A DNA stretch of 64,000 nucleotides, taken from positions 372,001 through 436,000 of the forward strand of contig NZ_BMGT01000004.1 in the NCBI RefSeq assembly GCF_014640335.1. Direction: 5' to 3'. The stretch's first letter is position 1. Every line of letters begins with the position of its first letter. The notes under the pieces were generated by a model. It searched no databases, was not told the DNA's origin, and was given only the letters and a program-made list of their open reading frames with translations. Below, one piece after another: positions 33,531 to 41,363 of this stretch. The translations under genes were made by a program, and so were the position numbers. The stretch is from Edaphobacter dinghuensis (GTDB lineage: Bacteria; Acidobacteriota; Terriglobia; Terriglobales; Acidobacteriaceae).

Positions 33531-33574
33531 GGAGCTCTCCTTCGGGTTGCATCTCAGACGATACAATCGAACTT

Positions 33575-34459
33575 ATGATTAAGGGAATTACGGTTGTCAG
33601 CGCCGTTTCTTCGGCAGATACGTTCGAGCGGCTTAACAGCCTGCTTGCCGCGCTGGGTTTTGAGCCGGGTAAAAGCTGGCAGGACAAGGACGGCAAGGGA
33701 CACGGTTCCGAGCATCTCGCGCCTCTGGGGAACCTTGAGTTTGTCACTGGCAGATCGCCTTCGGTCCCGCCGCTGCTGATTGAGGTCACGCAGCTCGATC
33801 AGGTTCATGCCGCGGTAGAGAGGTGGATGTTGGCCTACTATCGCACCGAAGAGATTGAGCAGTTGCTCTCGGCGCCGGAGCTTACGAAGTGGAACAGCCG
33901 TCTGTTTACGGTCAGGATTGCGACCGGGGAAGCAGAGGCGCTGACGCTGGGCTTTTGGCAGTCAGAGAATCCGCTGCACAATAAGCCGCTTGCCATCGAA
34001 GGCGATCTGTCTGCCGCTGGAATGCGGTTTGCCATCGTGACTGCGCGCTGGAATGCGGTCATTACCGACCGGTTGTTGCAGGGATCGCTGGATGGGCTGT
34101 ATCGAAGCGGTGCGGCTAAGGCCGATGTGGAGATCGTTCGTGTGCCGGGTGCGTGGGAGATTCCGTCGGCTGCGCGCACGCTGGCTGAGTCGAAGCGGTT
34201 CGATGCAATCATTACGCTGGGCTGCCTGTTGCGTGGCGAGACCGCACACTATGAGGCCATTTATACCGAGGTGGCGCGGGGCATCGGCCAGTCGCAGCAG
34301 GAGACGGGTGTTCCTCATGCCTTTGGTGTGCTGACCTGCGAGACGCTGGAGCAGGCGCTCGACCGGGCAGGCGTGAAGGCTGGAAATAAAGGGTTTGAGG
34401 CTGCGATTGCAGCGATTGAGATGGTGTCGATCCAGAAGAAGCTGGCGGTGAAGCGCTAA
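33575..34459 (+). CDS. ribH: VOC-like domain fused to 6,7-dimethyl-8-ribityllumazine synthase (RibH)
   Basis: A 294-residue protein. Residues 139-294 are a full lumazine synthase (GMRFAIVTARWNAVITDRLL, VPGAWEIPSAA, GCLLRGETAHYEAI, HAFGVLTCETLEQALDRAG, GNKGFEAA), the penultimate enzyme of riboflavin synthesis. Normal RibH proteins are about 155 residues. Residues 1-132 form an added beta-alpha-beta module with the rhythm of a glyoxalase/VOC domain (MIKGITVVSAVSSADTFERL, APLGNLEFVTG, LLIEVTQLDQVHAAVERW, RLFTVRIATGEAEALTLGFW). No metal-ligand His/Glu set is obvious. A TACAAT box 12-17 bp before the ATG and no clear ribosome site suggest a short or leaderless mRNA. It overlaps nusB by one base. 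Confidence 0.88.
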   Translation: MIKGITVVSAVSSADTFERLNSLLAALGFEPGKSWQDKDGKGHGSEHLAPLGNLEFVTGRSPSVPPLLIEVTQLDQVHAAVERWMLAYYRTEEIEQLLSAPELTKWNSRLFTVRIATGEAEALTLGFWQSENPLHNKPLAIEGDLSAAGMRFAIVTARWNAVITDRLLQGSLDGLYRSGAAKADVEIVRVPGAWEIPSAARTLAESKRFDAIITLGCLLRGETAHYEAIYTEVARGIGQSQQETGVPHAFGVLTCETLEQALDRAGVKAGNKGFEAAIAAIEMVSIQKKLAVKR

Positions 34460-34881
34460 TGGGAACTCGCCGTAAATCGCGTGAATTGACGATGCAGATG
34501 CTGTTTCAGGGCGATCTAGGCAAACAGAGCCCCGAGGAGGTGCGTAAGCTCTTCTGGCCCTCGCGGGACGATGTGGACGCGGAGACCCGTGGTTTTGCCG
34601 AAGATCTGTACCGCATCGCAACTTCGCGGCAGACTGAGATCGATGCCTTGATTGAAGCCCACGCGCAGAACTGGCGGATCGAGCGCATGCCGGTGGTGGA
34701 TCGCAGCCTGCTTCGCACGGCTGTGGCTGAGATGCTGGGATTTCCTAATACACCGGCGGCGATCGTCATTAACGAGTCGCTGGAGGTAGGGCGGCGCTAT
34801 GCTGCACCGGAGTCGATCCACTTTCTCAATGGCGTGCTCGATGCGATTGCACGCGACTTGATGAAGAAGCGACTGGCTTAG
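34459..34881 (+). CDS. nusB: Transcription antitermination factor NusB
   Basis: A 140-residue all-helical protein that binds boxA RNA with NusE and supports rRNA antitermination. It has the N-terminal RRKSRELTMQMLFQ, IDALIEAHAQNWRIERMPVVDRSLLRTAVAEML, and PAAIVINESLEVGRRYAAPESIHFLNGVLDAI. Its ATG shares a base with the ribH stop (TAATG), the usual ribH-nusB coupling. A strong terminator follows. Confidence 0.96.
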   Translation: MGTRRKSRELTMQMLFQGDLGKQSPEEVRKLFWPSRDDVDAETRGFAEDLYRIATSRQTEIDALIEAHAQNWRIERMPVVDRSLLRTAVAEMLGFPNTPAAIVINESLEVGRRYAAPESIHFLNGVLDAIARDLMKKRLA

Positions 34882-34904
34882 GTCTTATCCTTTCGGTAGG
34901 GAAA

Positions 34905-34940
34905 AGAGAGGCACCAGCTTAGGGTGCCTCTCTTTTTTTT
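34905..34940 (+). terminator. Bidirectional intrinsic terminator between nusB and protease gene
   Basis: AGAGAGGCACC (34905-34915) pairs perfectly with GGTGCCTCTCT (34923-34933), followed by eight T residues on the plus strand. On the minus strand the hairpin is followed by TTTTCCC, so it can also stop the convergent protease transcript. Confidence 0.92.
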
Positions 34941-36624
34941 ATCGCTTCGGTTTTTTTGTGGACTTCTTTTTGGTCGGCTTTGGCTTAGAGGGCTTCTTGC
35001 CGGAGGTAGTGCCAGCGGCCAGAAGCGGGATGAGGGTGCTGGTGATGGGGGAGCCGAGACCGGTGCAGGCGTCCCAGCCGGGACCAGCGCTGAAGCTGCC
35101 ATTATTGCCCGAGGTGATGTCGCGGAAGCCGGATTTGGCCTTGGCAGCGTAGATCTGAGGTTGAAGAAACCCTGCGGCTTTGCCGTTCTGTTGGTTAGCT
35201 ACGGCGATGAGACCTGCCCACAGCGGAGCCACGGCGCTGGTGCCTCCAATGACCATTGTCTGGCCGTCGACGCGGACGGTGTACCCGGTGGCGGGGTCGG
35301 CGTCGCCGCAGACGTCGGGGACGCCTCGGCCTCCGGCGCTGTTGCTCGGCGCGGGCACATTGGAGTTGGCCTGCCAGGAGGGGAGAGGGAAGACGTTGCT
35401 GACGCCTCCGCCGGTGGCTCCCTCATTGCTGGCCTGCTCGTTCCAGACGACCTCGCTGGAAATGGTGCTTCCGCTGCCGGTGAGGGTGGTTCCTCCGCAG
35501 GCGAGCACGTGAGGGCTGGAGGAAGGGAAGTCGACGTTATTGCCAGTGCCGCCGTCGGAAGAGCCGTTGTCGCCTGCGGCTACGGTGATGGAGATGCCGA
35601 GGGCGGCGGCGGACTGGCAGGCGGAGTCAAGTGCGGTCATGGCCTGCTGTGTCCAGTTGGCCTCTGCCGAACCCCAGCTGATGGAGATGACGCTGGGCTT
35701 GTTGGTGGTGTCGTGGATGGCGGTGTCGAGGCCGTCGAGAAAACCCTGATCGGTGTTGGGGGCAAAATAGACGGCGATGTTGGCTCCGGGGGCTACGGCG
35801 GCGGCGACCTCGATGTCGAGCATCACTTCGCCATCAGCGCTGTCGGCGGTGGATGGGCTGTTCTTGGCTCCGTCGACGGAGACAGCCGTGACGTTGGGTG
35901 CGGGCTGGCCGAGAGTCTTGAAGTAGGCGGTCAGATCGGCGGCCCGGTAGCCTCCGCCTAGCTCGAGGATGCCGATGGTCTGGCCTGCGCCGCTGGCGTT
36001 GGCCGGGAACTGGTAGAGCTGGGCGACCTGGACGGGGGTGTAGGAGATGTCGGCCTGGGCCCGGACTTGGGGCGTGGCGAAGCCTCCACCCTGCCCGAGA
36101 GGGGTGCTGCTTCCATGGGCGATGCGAAAGTGGGGCTGGGCCTGGGGGCGGTTATCGAGGCCGAGAACGGCTTCGATCTTGCCGGAGAGCTCGGACGGAA
36201 GGGTGATGCTGCCTTCGCGGATGCGATAGGTTGCAGCCTCATTGGTCTTGTGCACAAGGGTGGTGCCGAAGGCTCTCTGCATGTTGGCGATAGTGCCGGT
36301 GAGTTTGAGGATGCAGCTGCCGGGGATGGGGGTACCGGCGACGGGGGTGAGTCCATACTCTTTGGCGAAGGCGCGGACGAGCTTGAGGGCGTTGGGGTCG
36401 GGGCCGTGGGACTGGCGAAACTGGACGCGGGTGAGGCGCTCTTTGCCCAGGCGATTTGCGGCTTTGAGCGGCGTCTTGCACTTCACCACGACCGAGACGG
36501 TAATTTGCCTGGCGGGAGGAACAGGTTTTTCGACGGCGGGTTGGATGAAGCTGGGCTTTTGGCTGCCGGGAAGGACGATGCGGCTCTGCGTCGTGAAGTT
36601 GGCTGCGGATTTTTTTATCGGCAT
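34939..36624 (-). CDS. S53 family serine-carboxyl peptidase (kumamolisin-like)
   Basis: A 561-residue sedolisin-family protease starting at the ATG at 36624, with GGGAG upstream. Residues about 35-170 form the pro-domain (VAGTPIPGSCILKLTGTIAN, FGTTLVHK). The catalytic Glu266 and Asp270 sit in GEVMLDIEV, the oxyanion Asp region in the SISWGSAE segment, and the catalytic Ser463 in GGTSAVAPLWAGL. A C-terminal calcium-binding loop is FRDITSGNNGSFSAGPGWD. Such enzymes cleave proteins at acidic pH after auto-activation. No signal peptide is apparent, and a very basic tail (KPTKKKSTKKPKR) ends the protein. The upstream open frame to 37149 is a shadow of the neighbouring gene. Confidence 0.9.
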   Translation of the reverse strand: MPIKKSAANFTTQSRIVLPGSQKPSFIQPAVEKPVPPARQITVSVVVKCKTPLKAANRLGKERLTRVQFRQSHGPDPNALKLVRAFAKEYGLTPVAGTPIPGSCILKLTGTIANMQRAFGTTLVHKTNEAATYRIREGSITLPSELSGKIEAVLGLDNRPQAQPHFRIAHGSSTPLGQGGGFATPQVRAQADISYTPVQVAQLYQFPANASGAGQTIGILELGGGYRAADLTAYFKTLGQPAPNVTAVSVDGAKNSPSTADSADGEVMLDIEVAAAVAPGANIAVYFAPNTDQGFLDGLDTAIHDTTNKPSVISISWGSAEANWTQQAMTALDSACQSAAALGISITVAAGDNGSSDGGTGNNVDFPSSSPHVLACGGTTLTGSGSTISSEVVWNEQASNEGATGGGVSNVFPLPSWQANSNVPAPSNSAGGRGVPDVCGDADPATGYTVRVDGQTMVIGGTSAVAPLWAGLIAVANQQNGKAAGFLQPQIYAAKAKSGFRDITSGNNGSFSAGPGWDACTGLGSPITSTLIPLLAAGTTSGKKPSKPKPTKKKSTKKPKR

Positions 36625-36790
36625 GGAAGGAGGCTCCCGAGAGTGTGATGCTGCGGAGACCGTTACCGTATGTGGATTTTCCTTAAATGCTGTGAGGCGA
36701 GCCGCACGGATCTGCGCGGTGAGTGGAATACGGCTGCTAGTATGGCTCCTGCCGGGGAACGAACATCTACCGAAGCGGTGGCGGCAATTG

Positions 36791-38191
36791 ATGAGATTGG
36801 GGTATAGGCCTTTGAGCAGCAACTGGAGCAGGCGGCATTTTCTTGAGGGAGCGGCAGGTTCGGCGGCATCTCTTGCACTGTGCGGAACGGGGGTGGGCAC
36901 CCGTGCCCTGGCAGAAGGACTTCCTCGCTTGTCTCCTTTGCAGGGACGGTTTCTGACCCATGTTTCGGTTGTGCGCGTGAACCAGATTGAGGTAACTCCC
37001 ACTCGCTCGATCGGTGAGGATGAGCATCTCGATAACAGCCCCGGCCATATCCGCTCGCGGCGAGAGGCCTTTGCTCGGGGATGCCCAAACGGGAAGATGA
37101 CGTGGGCCATCAGTTGGCTGGCTTTAAAAGACGACCGGGATGAGTACAAGCAGGCGCGGAAGCTGTTGGCCTCGTACCACGACCGTTATGGTGACGAGAT
37201 CACCTTTATTCCCGGCGGCTACTTTGCACCGATGTATGACACGCGCGACCACATCCGACAGACGATGCATGATGCTCTGGGGATCGTCTCCGACATGGTT
37301 GGCAGAGGCTATCGCCCGGAGTGTGTGGTGGCGGGCTTTATGGACGCCGAAAATCAGAGGCTGCTGTCTACTGAAGAGGGCATTCATGTGTGCCAGGGAC
37401 AGATCTGGAGCCAACACGGCATCGATCACGGCGACGGCGATGGAGGCATCTGCTACCCCTATTATCCCAGCCGCGAACACTATCTAAAGCCCGCGCAGGG
37501 GCCCGCCGACTTTATCGACTGCGTCTGCCTCGATGGGTGGACCTGCGATTTCCTGACCGCGCGAAGAGATGGCTTTCAGGGAGGCTTCAATAGTCGGATG
37601 GGAGTAGGACCGATTGAGACAGTGGGCAATCTGGGCAAGGAAGTAGGCCGCAAAGAGATGATGGATACCACCGCCGTGCACTTCGATCGCGGCCACGCAC
37701 TGAACGGCTTTGGTTGGGTAACGGGCATCTGGGAGGTATCGGTGGGCCACGACGAGGACCTGACCTACTGGCTGCAAAACATACACGACAGATGGCCGGA
37801 TACGCAGGTCATCACCGAAGGCGCGTTTGGGTTGGAGTGGCGCAAGCATACGCCCAGCAATGCGTCGCTCAACTACCGGTTTGACGAGAAAGGGACCGGC
37901 GCGCCGGGTTCGGAGAAGAACCTCGAGATCGAGTGGTTCATGAACCGCGAGTTTCGGCTGGCGCTCTTGCACGACTGGACGAAGAACAGCCCCGCCATGG
38001 CGATCGACTTTACGCGGTATGACCTGAAGGCTGAAGAGCCGCAAGGGCTGCAACGGGAGTGGAGCCTGATGAATGTGCTCAACCAGAAAGGCATGCGGCC
38101 GCAGGATAAGCCGAAGCGACTGGGGCAACTGAGCGCCGAAGACCAGCGCATGATCTTTGAGCGGTATCCCGAGCTGAAAAGCCGAGCTTGA
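36791..38191 (+). CDS. Tat-exported DUF3863-type protein
   Basis: A 466-residue protein whose N-terminus contains the twin-arginine signal SRRHFLEGAAGSAASLALCG. The body (HVSVVRVNQIEVTPTRSIGE, EITFIPGGYFAPMYDTRDHI, GYRPECVVAGFMDAENQRLL, CVCLDGWTCDFLTARRDGF, TAVHFDRGHALNGFGWVTGIW) resembles the DUF3863/DUF3864 proteins of Acidobacteria and Bacteroidetes, possibly a barrel-fold carbohydrate-active enzyme; this is from memory and its function is unknown. The frame is open far upstream, but the ATG at 36791 puts the Tat signal at the right place. It diverges from the S53 protease gene. Confidence 0.7.
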   Translation: MRLGYRPLSSNWSRRHFLEGAAGSAASLALCGTGVGTRALAEGLPRLSPLQGRFLTHVSVVRVNQIEVTPTRSIGEDEHLDNSPGHIRSRREAFARGCPNGKMTWAISWLALKDDRDEYKQARKLLASYHDRYGDEITFIPGGYFAPMYDTRDHIRQTMHDALGIVSDMVGRGYRPECVVAGFMDAENQRLLSTEEGIHVCQGQIWSQHGIDHGDGDGGICYPYYPSREHYLKPAQGPADFIDCVCLDGWTCDFLTARRDGFQGGFNSRMGVGPIETVGNLGKEVGRKEMMDTTAVHFDRGHALNGFGWVTGIWEVSVGHDEDLTYWLQNIHDRWPDTQVITEGAFGLEWRKHTPSNASLNYRFDEKGTGAPGSEKNLEIEWFMNREFRLALLHDWTKNSPAMAIDFTRYDLKAEEPQGLQREWSLMNVLNQKGMRPQDKPKRLGQLSAEDQRMIFERYPELKSRA

Positions 38192-38255
38192 TCAGGAGTT
38201 TATGGAGTGTCTTAATTTCTGGCGTTATGGCGAGGTTTAGGGGTACGCTCAACGC

Positions 38256-39320
38256 ATGAAAGCTCTTGTTCACGCTTCTGTTCCCGTCGTCTATCTATGC
38301 CTCTCCGGTTTTCTCTATGGGCAGAGCAAACCTTCGGCATCGCTGCTGGTGCTCTCGAAGCAGGAGCACAGCTTGAGTGTCGTCGATCCTTCGAGCTTGC
38401 GTCTGCTCGCCAAGGTGCCGGTGGGCAATGATCCTCATGAGGTGATTGCGTCGGAGGATGGCAAGACAGCGTATGTCTCGAACTATGGCTTCGGCGCGTA
38501 CAACACGCTCACCGTGGTCGATCTGGTAACGGATAAAAGAGTTAAGACGATAGACCTTGGTCCGCTGCGCGGGCCTCATGGACTTACGTTTGAAGAAGGC
38601 AAGACGTGGTTTACTGCCGAAGGCGCCAAGGCGATTGGCCGCTACGACCCCGCTACCGGTAAGGTCGATTGGATTCTTGGTACAGGGCAGAACCGCACCC
38701 ACATGATTTATGTCTCGAAAGACGGGCAACGCATCGTTACGACCAACGTCAATTCGGGGACGGTAAGCATCATCGACCAGGAGCCGGTGCGGATGCCTGG
38801 GCCTCCGCCTGGAGTCCACGGACCTGGCGGAATGCCGCCACCACCGCCGGGTGGGCCTGGCGGCGCGGCTCGCACTGATTGGAACGAGACGGTGGTCCGT
38901 GTCGGCAATGGCTCCGAGGGCTTTGATGTCTCTCCCGATGGCAAGGAGATCTGGGTTGCCAATGCGCAGGACGGCACGCTCTCTGTCATTAATTTTCAGC
39001 AGAAGAAGGTCGTCGATACACTGGCCATCAACGTTCATGGAGCGAACCGGCTGAAGTTCACCCCTGACGGCAGGCGTGTACTGGTGTCGAGTGGGTCGGA
39101 GCTTGTCGTTCTGGATGCGAGTACACGCAAAGTGATCAAGCGCATTCCTATCGGTCACGGCTCAGGCGGTGTGCTGGTAGATCCCGATGGTACGCGAGCG
39201 TTTGCCGCGTGCGGCCCCGATAACTACGTTGCGATCATCGATCTGAAGACGCTTGCGGTGACGGGTCACATTGAGGCTGGCGGCGAGCCCGACGGTATGG
39301 CCTGGGCTGTCAGACGCTGA
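38256..39320 (+). CDS. YVTN-type beta-propeller protein, exported
   Basis: A 354-residue protein with a signal peptide (VHASVPVVYLCLSGFLYGQ) and seven blades of a YncE/40-residue YVTN propeller: SLSVVDPSSLRLLAKVPVGN, GKTAYVSNYGFGAYNTLTVV, KEIWVANAQDGTLSVINFQQ, RRVLVSSGSELVVLDASTRK, TRAFAACGPDNYVAIIDLKT. A Pro/Gly-rich insert (PPGVHGPGGMPPPPPGGPGG, near residues 185-205) interrupts one blade. The family often binds metal or DNA or helps export redox proteins, and the exact role is unknown. It lies downstream of the DUF3863 gene on the same strand. Confidence 0.85.
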   Translation: MKALVHASVPVVYLCLSGFLYGQSKPSASLLVLSKQEHSLSVVDPSSLRLLAKVPVGNDPHEVIASEDGKTAYVSNYGFGAYNTLTVVDLVTDKRVKTIDLGPLRGPHGLTFEEGKTWFTAEGAKAIGRYDPATGKVDWILGTGQNRTHMIYVSKDGQRIVTTNVNSGTVSIIDQEPVRMPGPPPGVHGPGGMPPPPPGGPGGAARTDWNETVVRVGNGSEGFDVSPDGKEIWVANAQDGTLSVINFQQKKVVDTLAINVHGANRLKFTPDGRRVLVSSGSELVVLDASTRKVIKRIPIGHGSGGVLVDPDGTRAFAACGPDNYVAIIDLKTLAVTGHIEAGGEPDGMAWAVRR

Positions 39321-39436
39321 CCTGCTTCTTGAAGAAGGATGCGTGCGGAGCCAGTCGTAGCGCGGCTGCGATAGACTGGGCTCGTGTTTTTTCGCGGTGA
39401 TAGTTGCCGCCGAGCGAGCTGAAGGGGACGAAGAGA

Positions 39437-40273
39437 GTGGCAGAAAAGGTTGATGCGCATCACCATCTTTGGCGATATACGCCAAAGGAATATGGGTGGA
39501 TCGATGACGAGATGACGGCGCTGCGCAGAGATTTTCTGCCGCAGGATTTAGTGCGCGAGATTGCGGCGGCGGGAATCGACAGCACGGTGGCGGTGCAGGC
39601 GCGGCAGACGATGGAGGAGACTCGCTGGCTGTTGCAGATGGCTGACGAGTGTGAGGCGATTCGCGGTGTGGTGGGATGGGCTCCGATTGCCGGGGAGGAT
39701 TTTCCCGGGGTGATGGAGGAGTTCGAGTTCAGGCCGAAGCTGAAGGGGCTACGGCATGTGATTCAGGGAGAGAAGGACGAGAACTACATTCTGCGTGAGG
39801 ACTTCAACTCCGGCATTCGTACGTTGCTGGGTAGCGGGCTGGTGTACGACATCCTGATCTACGAGCGGCAGCTTCCGCAGACGATTGACTTTGTGGACGA
39901 ACACCCGGAGCAGGTGTTTGTGCTGGACCATATGGCCAAGCCGCTGATTCGCGAGGGGCTGCTGGAGCCCTGGGCAACACGGATGCGTGAGCTGGGCAAG
40001 CGAGAGAACGTTTGGTGCAAGGTGTCGGGTTTGGTGACGGAGGCGGACTGGAAGGCATGGACGCCGGAGTCGCTGCGGCCTTATCTGGATGTGGTGGTGG
40101 AAGCGTTTGGACCGCACCGGTTGATGGCCGGTTCGGACTGGCCAGTTTGTCTGGTGGGATGTGAGTACGGGCGCTGGTTCGAGGTGCTGCAGAGTTACTT
40201 CGCCGACTTTAGCGAGTCCGAACGGGAGGCCGTATTTGGCGCAACCGCGACGGCGGTGTATGGGTTGGAGTAG
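39437..40273 (+). CDS. Amidohydrolase family protein (L-fuconolactonase-like)
   Basis: A 278-residue TIM-barrel amidohydrolase-2 enzyme, starting at the GTG at 39437; a longer ATG start at 39404 adds 11 residues. It has VDAHHHLWRYTPKEYGWIDD (metal His pair), STVAVQARQTMEETRWLL, LKGLRHVIQGEKDENYILR, DHMAKP and LMAGSDWPVCLVGCEYG. The order matches L-fucono-1,5-lactonases and close relatives. With the NAD-dependent dehydrogenase and FucP-like transporter next to it, hydrolysis of a sugar lactone from L-fucose is likely. Confidence 0.85.
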   Translation: MAEKVDAHHHLWRYTPKEYGWIDDEMTALRRDFLPQDLVREIAAAGIDSTVAVQARQTMEETRWLLQMADECEAIRGVVGWAPIAGEDFPGVMEEFEFRPKLKGLRHVIQGEKDENYILREDFNSGIRTLLGSGLVYDILIYERQLPQTIDFVDEHPEQVFVLDHMAKPLIREGLLEPWATRMRELGKRENVWCKVSGLVTEADWKAWTPESLRPYLDVVVEAFGPHRLMAGSDWPVCLVGCEYGRWFEVLQSYFADFSESEREAVFGATATAVYGLE

Positions 40274-40286
40274 ATTTTGTGAAAGA

Positions 40287-40308
40287 CTATTTTCCTATTT
40301 GAAAATAG
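40287..40308 (+). promoter_or_regulatory. 8-bp inverted repeat between lactonase and dehydrogenase genes
   Basis: CTATTTTC (40287-40294) and GAAAATAG (40301-40308) form a perfect inverted repeat with a 6-base spacer, in the 53-bp gap before the dehydrogenase ATG. It may be an operator or an attenuator and no regulator gene is nearby. Confidence 0.35.
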
Positions 40309-40326
40309 ATTGATCGGAGTTTTTTG

Positions 40327-41328
40327 ATGAAGGCGTTTCGGATGGAAGGGCCTGAGGCTGCGTCTGTGGCCGAGGTCCCGGAGGTTGCAGCACCGGTTGG
40401 TGAAGCTTTGCTGCGGGTGAAGATGGTGGGAATGTGCGGGACGGATCTGAACACGTTTCGCGGCCGTAACGCGATGGTGACGTTTCCGCGTATACCGGGA
40501 CATGAAGTTGCGGCTGAGGTTGTTGAAGGCGGTGGTGCTTTTGCGGCGGGGACTCTGGTGACCATTTCGCCTTATACGAGCTGCGGAAAGTGCGCTTCGT
40601 GCAGGCGTGGAAGGGCGAACGCCTGTCAGTTCAACGAGACGATGGGTGTGCAGCGCGATGGAGCGATGACGGAGTACATCAGCGTTCCGGTAGAGAAGCT
40701 GTATGCGGCAAAGCTGTCGATTCAAGAGCTGTGCCTGGTTGAACCGTTGACGGTTGGATTTCATGCAGCGGCGCGTGGACGGGTGAATGCGGAGGACACA
40801 GTTGCAGTGTTTGGATGTGGTGGTGTCGGGTTGGGCGCGATTGCTTCGGCGGCGTTTCGTGGGGCGGAGACGATCGCGATCGATATGGACGACGCCAAGC
40901 TGGAGATTGCGCGCAAGGCCGGTGCGAAGCACCTGATCCACTCGAAGAACGAAGACTTGCACGAGCGGTTGAGCGCCATTACGGGTGGGCATGGGCCGGA
41001 TGTGATGATCGAGGCGATTGGTCTGCCGCAGACCTTTCGTGCGGCGGTGGAAGAGGTCGCGTTCACTGGTCGCGTGGTCTACATCGGCTATGCGAAGGAG
41101 CCGGTGGCGTATGAGACGCGACTGTTCGTGCAGAAAGAACTCGATGTTATGGGTAGCAGGAATGCGCTGCCGGAGGACTTTCGCGAAGTGATCCGCATGC
41201 TCGAGGCTGGACGATTCCCAGTGGAGGATGCGGTGAGCGCAGTGGTTCCTCTCACTGAGGCAGGGCGGATGCTGGGAGAGTGGAGTGCGGCTCCCGCGAA
41301 GTTTACGAAGATTATGGTGGAGATTTAA
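40327..41328 (+). CDS. Zinc-dependent sugar dehydrogenase (MDR family)
   Basis: A 333-residue alcohol dehydrogenase-like enzyme (GroES-like plus Rossmann domain). The start is the ATG at 40327. Catalytic zinc ligands fit CGTDL and GHEVA, the structural zinc cysteines fit CGKCASCRRGRANAC, and the NAD-binding motif is AVFGCGGVGLGAIA. The family includes L-fucose, galactitol and threonine dehydrogenases. With an adjacent lactonase and FucP, the natural reading is L-fucose (or a related sugar) oxidation to the lactone, but the substrate is inferred. Confidence 0.85.
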   Translation: MKAFRMEGPEAASVAEVPEVAAPVGEALLRVKMVGMCGTDLNTFRGRNAMVTFPRIPGHEVAAEVVEGGGAFAAGTLVTISPYTSCGKCASCRRGRANACQFNETMGVQRDGAMTEYISVPVEKLYAAKLSIQELCLVEPLTVGFHAAARGRVNAEDTVAVFGCGGVGLGAIASAAFRGAETIAIDMDDAKLEIARKAGAKHLIHSKNEDLHERLSAITGGHGPDVMIEAIGLPQTFRAAVEEVAFTGRVVYIGYAKEPVAYETRLFVQKELDVMGSRNALPEDFREVIRMLEAGRFPVEDAVSAVVPLTEAGRMLGEWSAAPAKFTKIMVEI

Positions 41329-41363
41329 AGCTTAGGAACAGAGTTCAGGATTGAGGGATTGAG

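Noticed and set aside
36625..37149. Upstream extension of the S53 protease frame
   Set aside because: It overlaps the Tat-signal region of the divergent DUF3863 gene and has no family match. The ATG at 36624 has a good ribosome-binding site.
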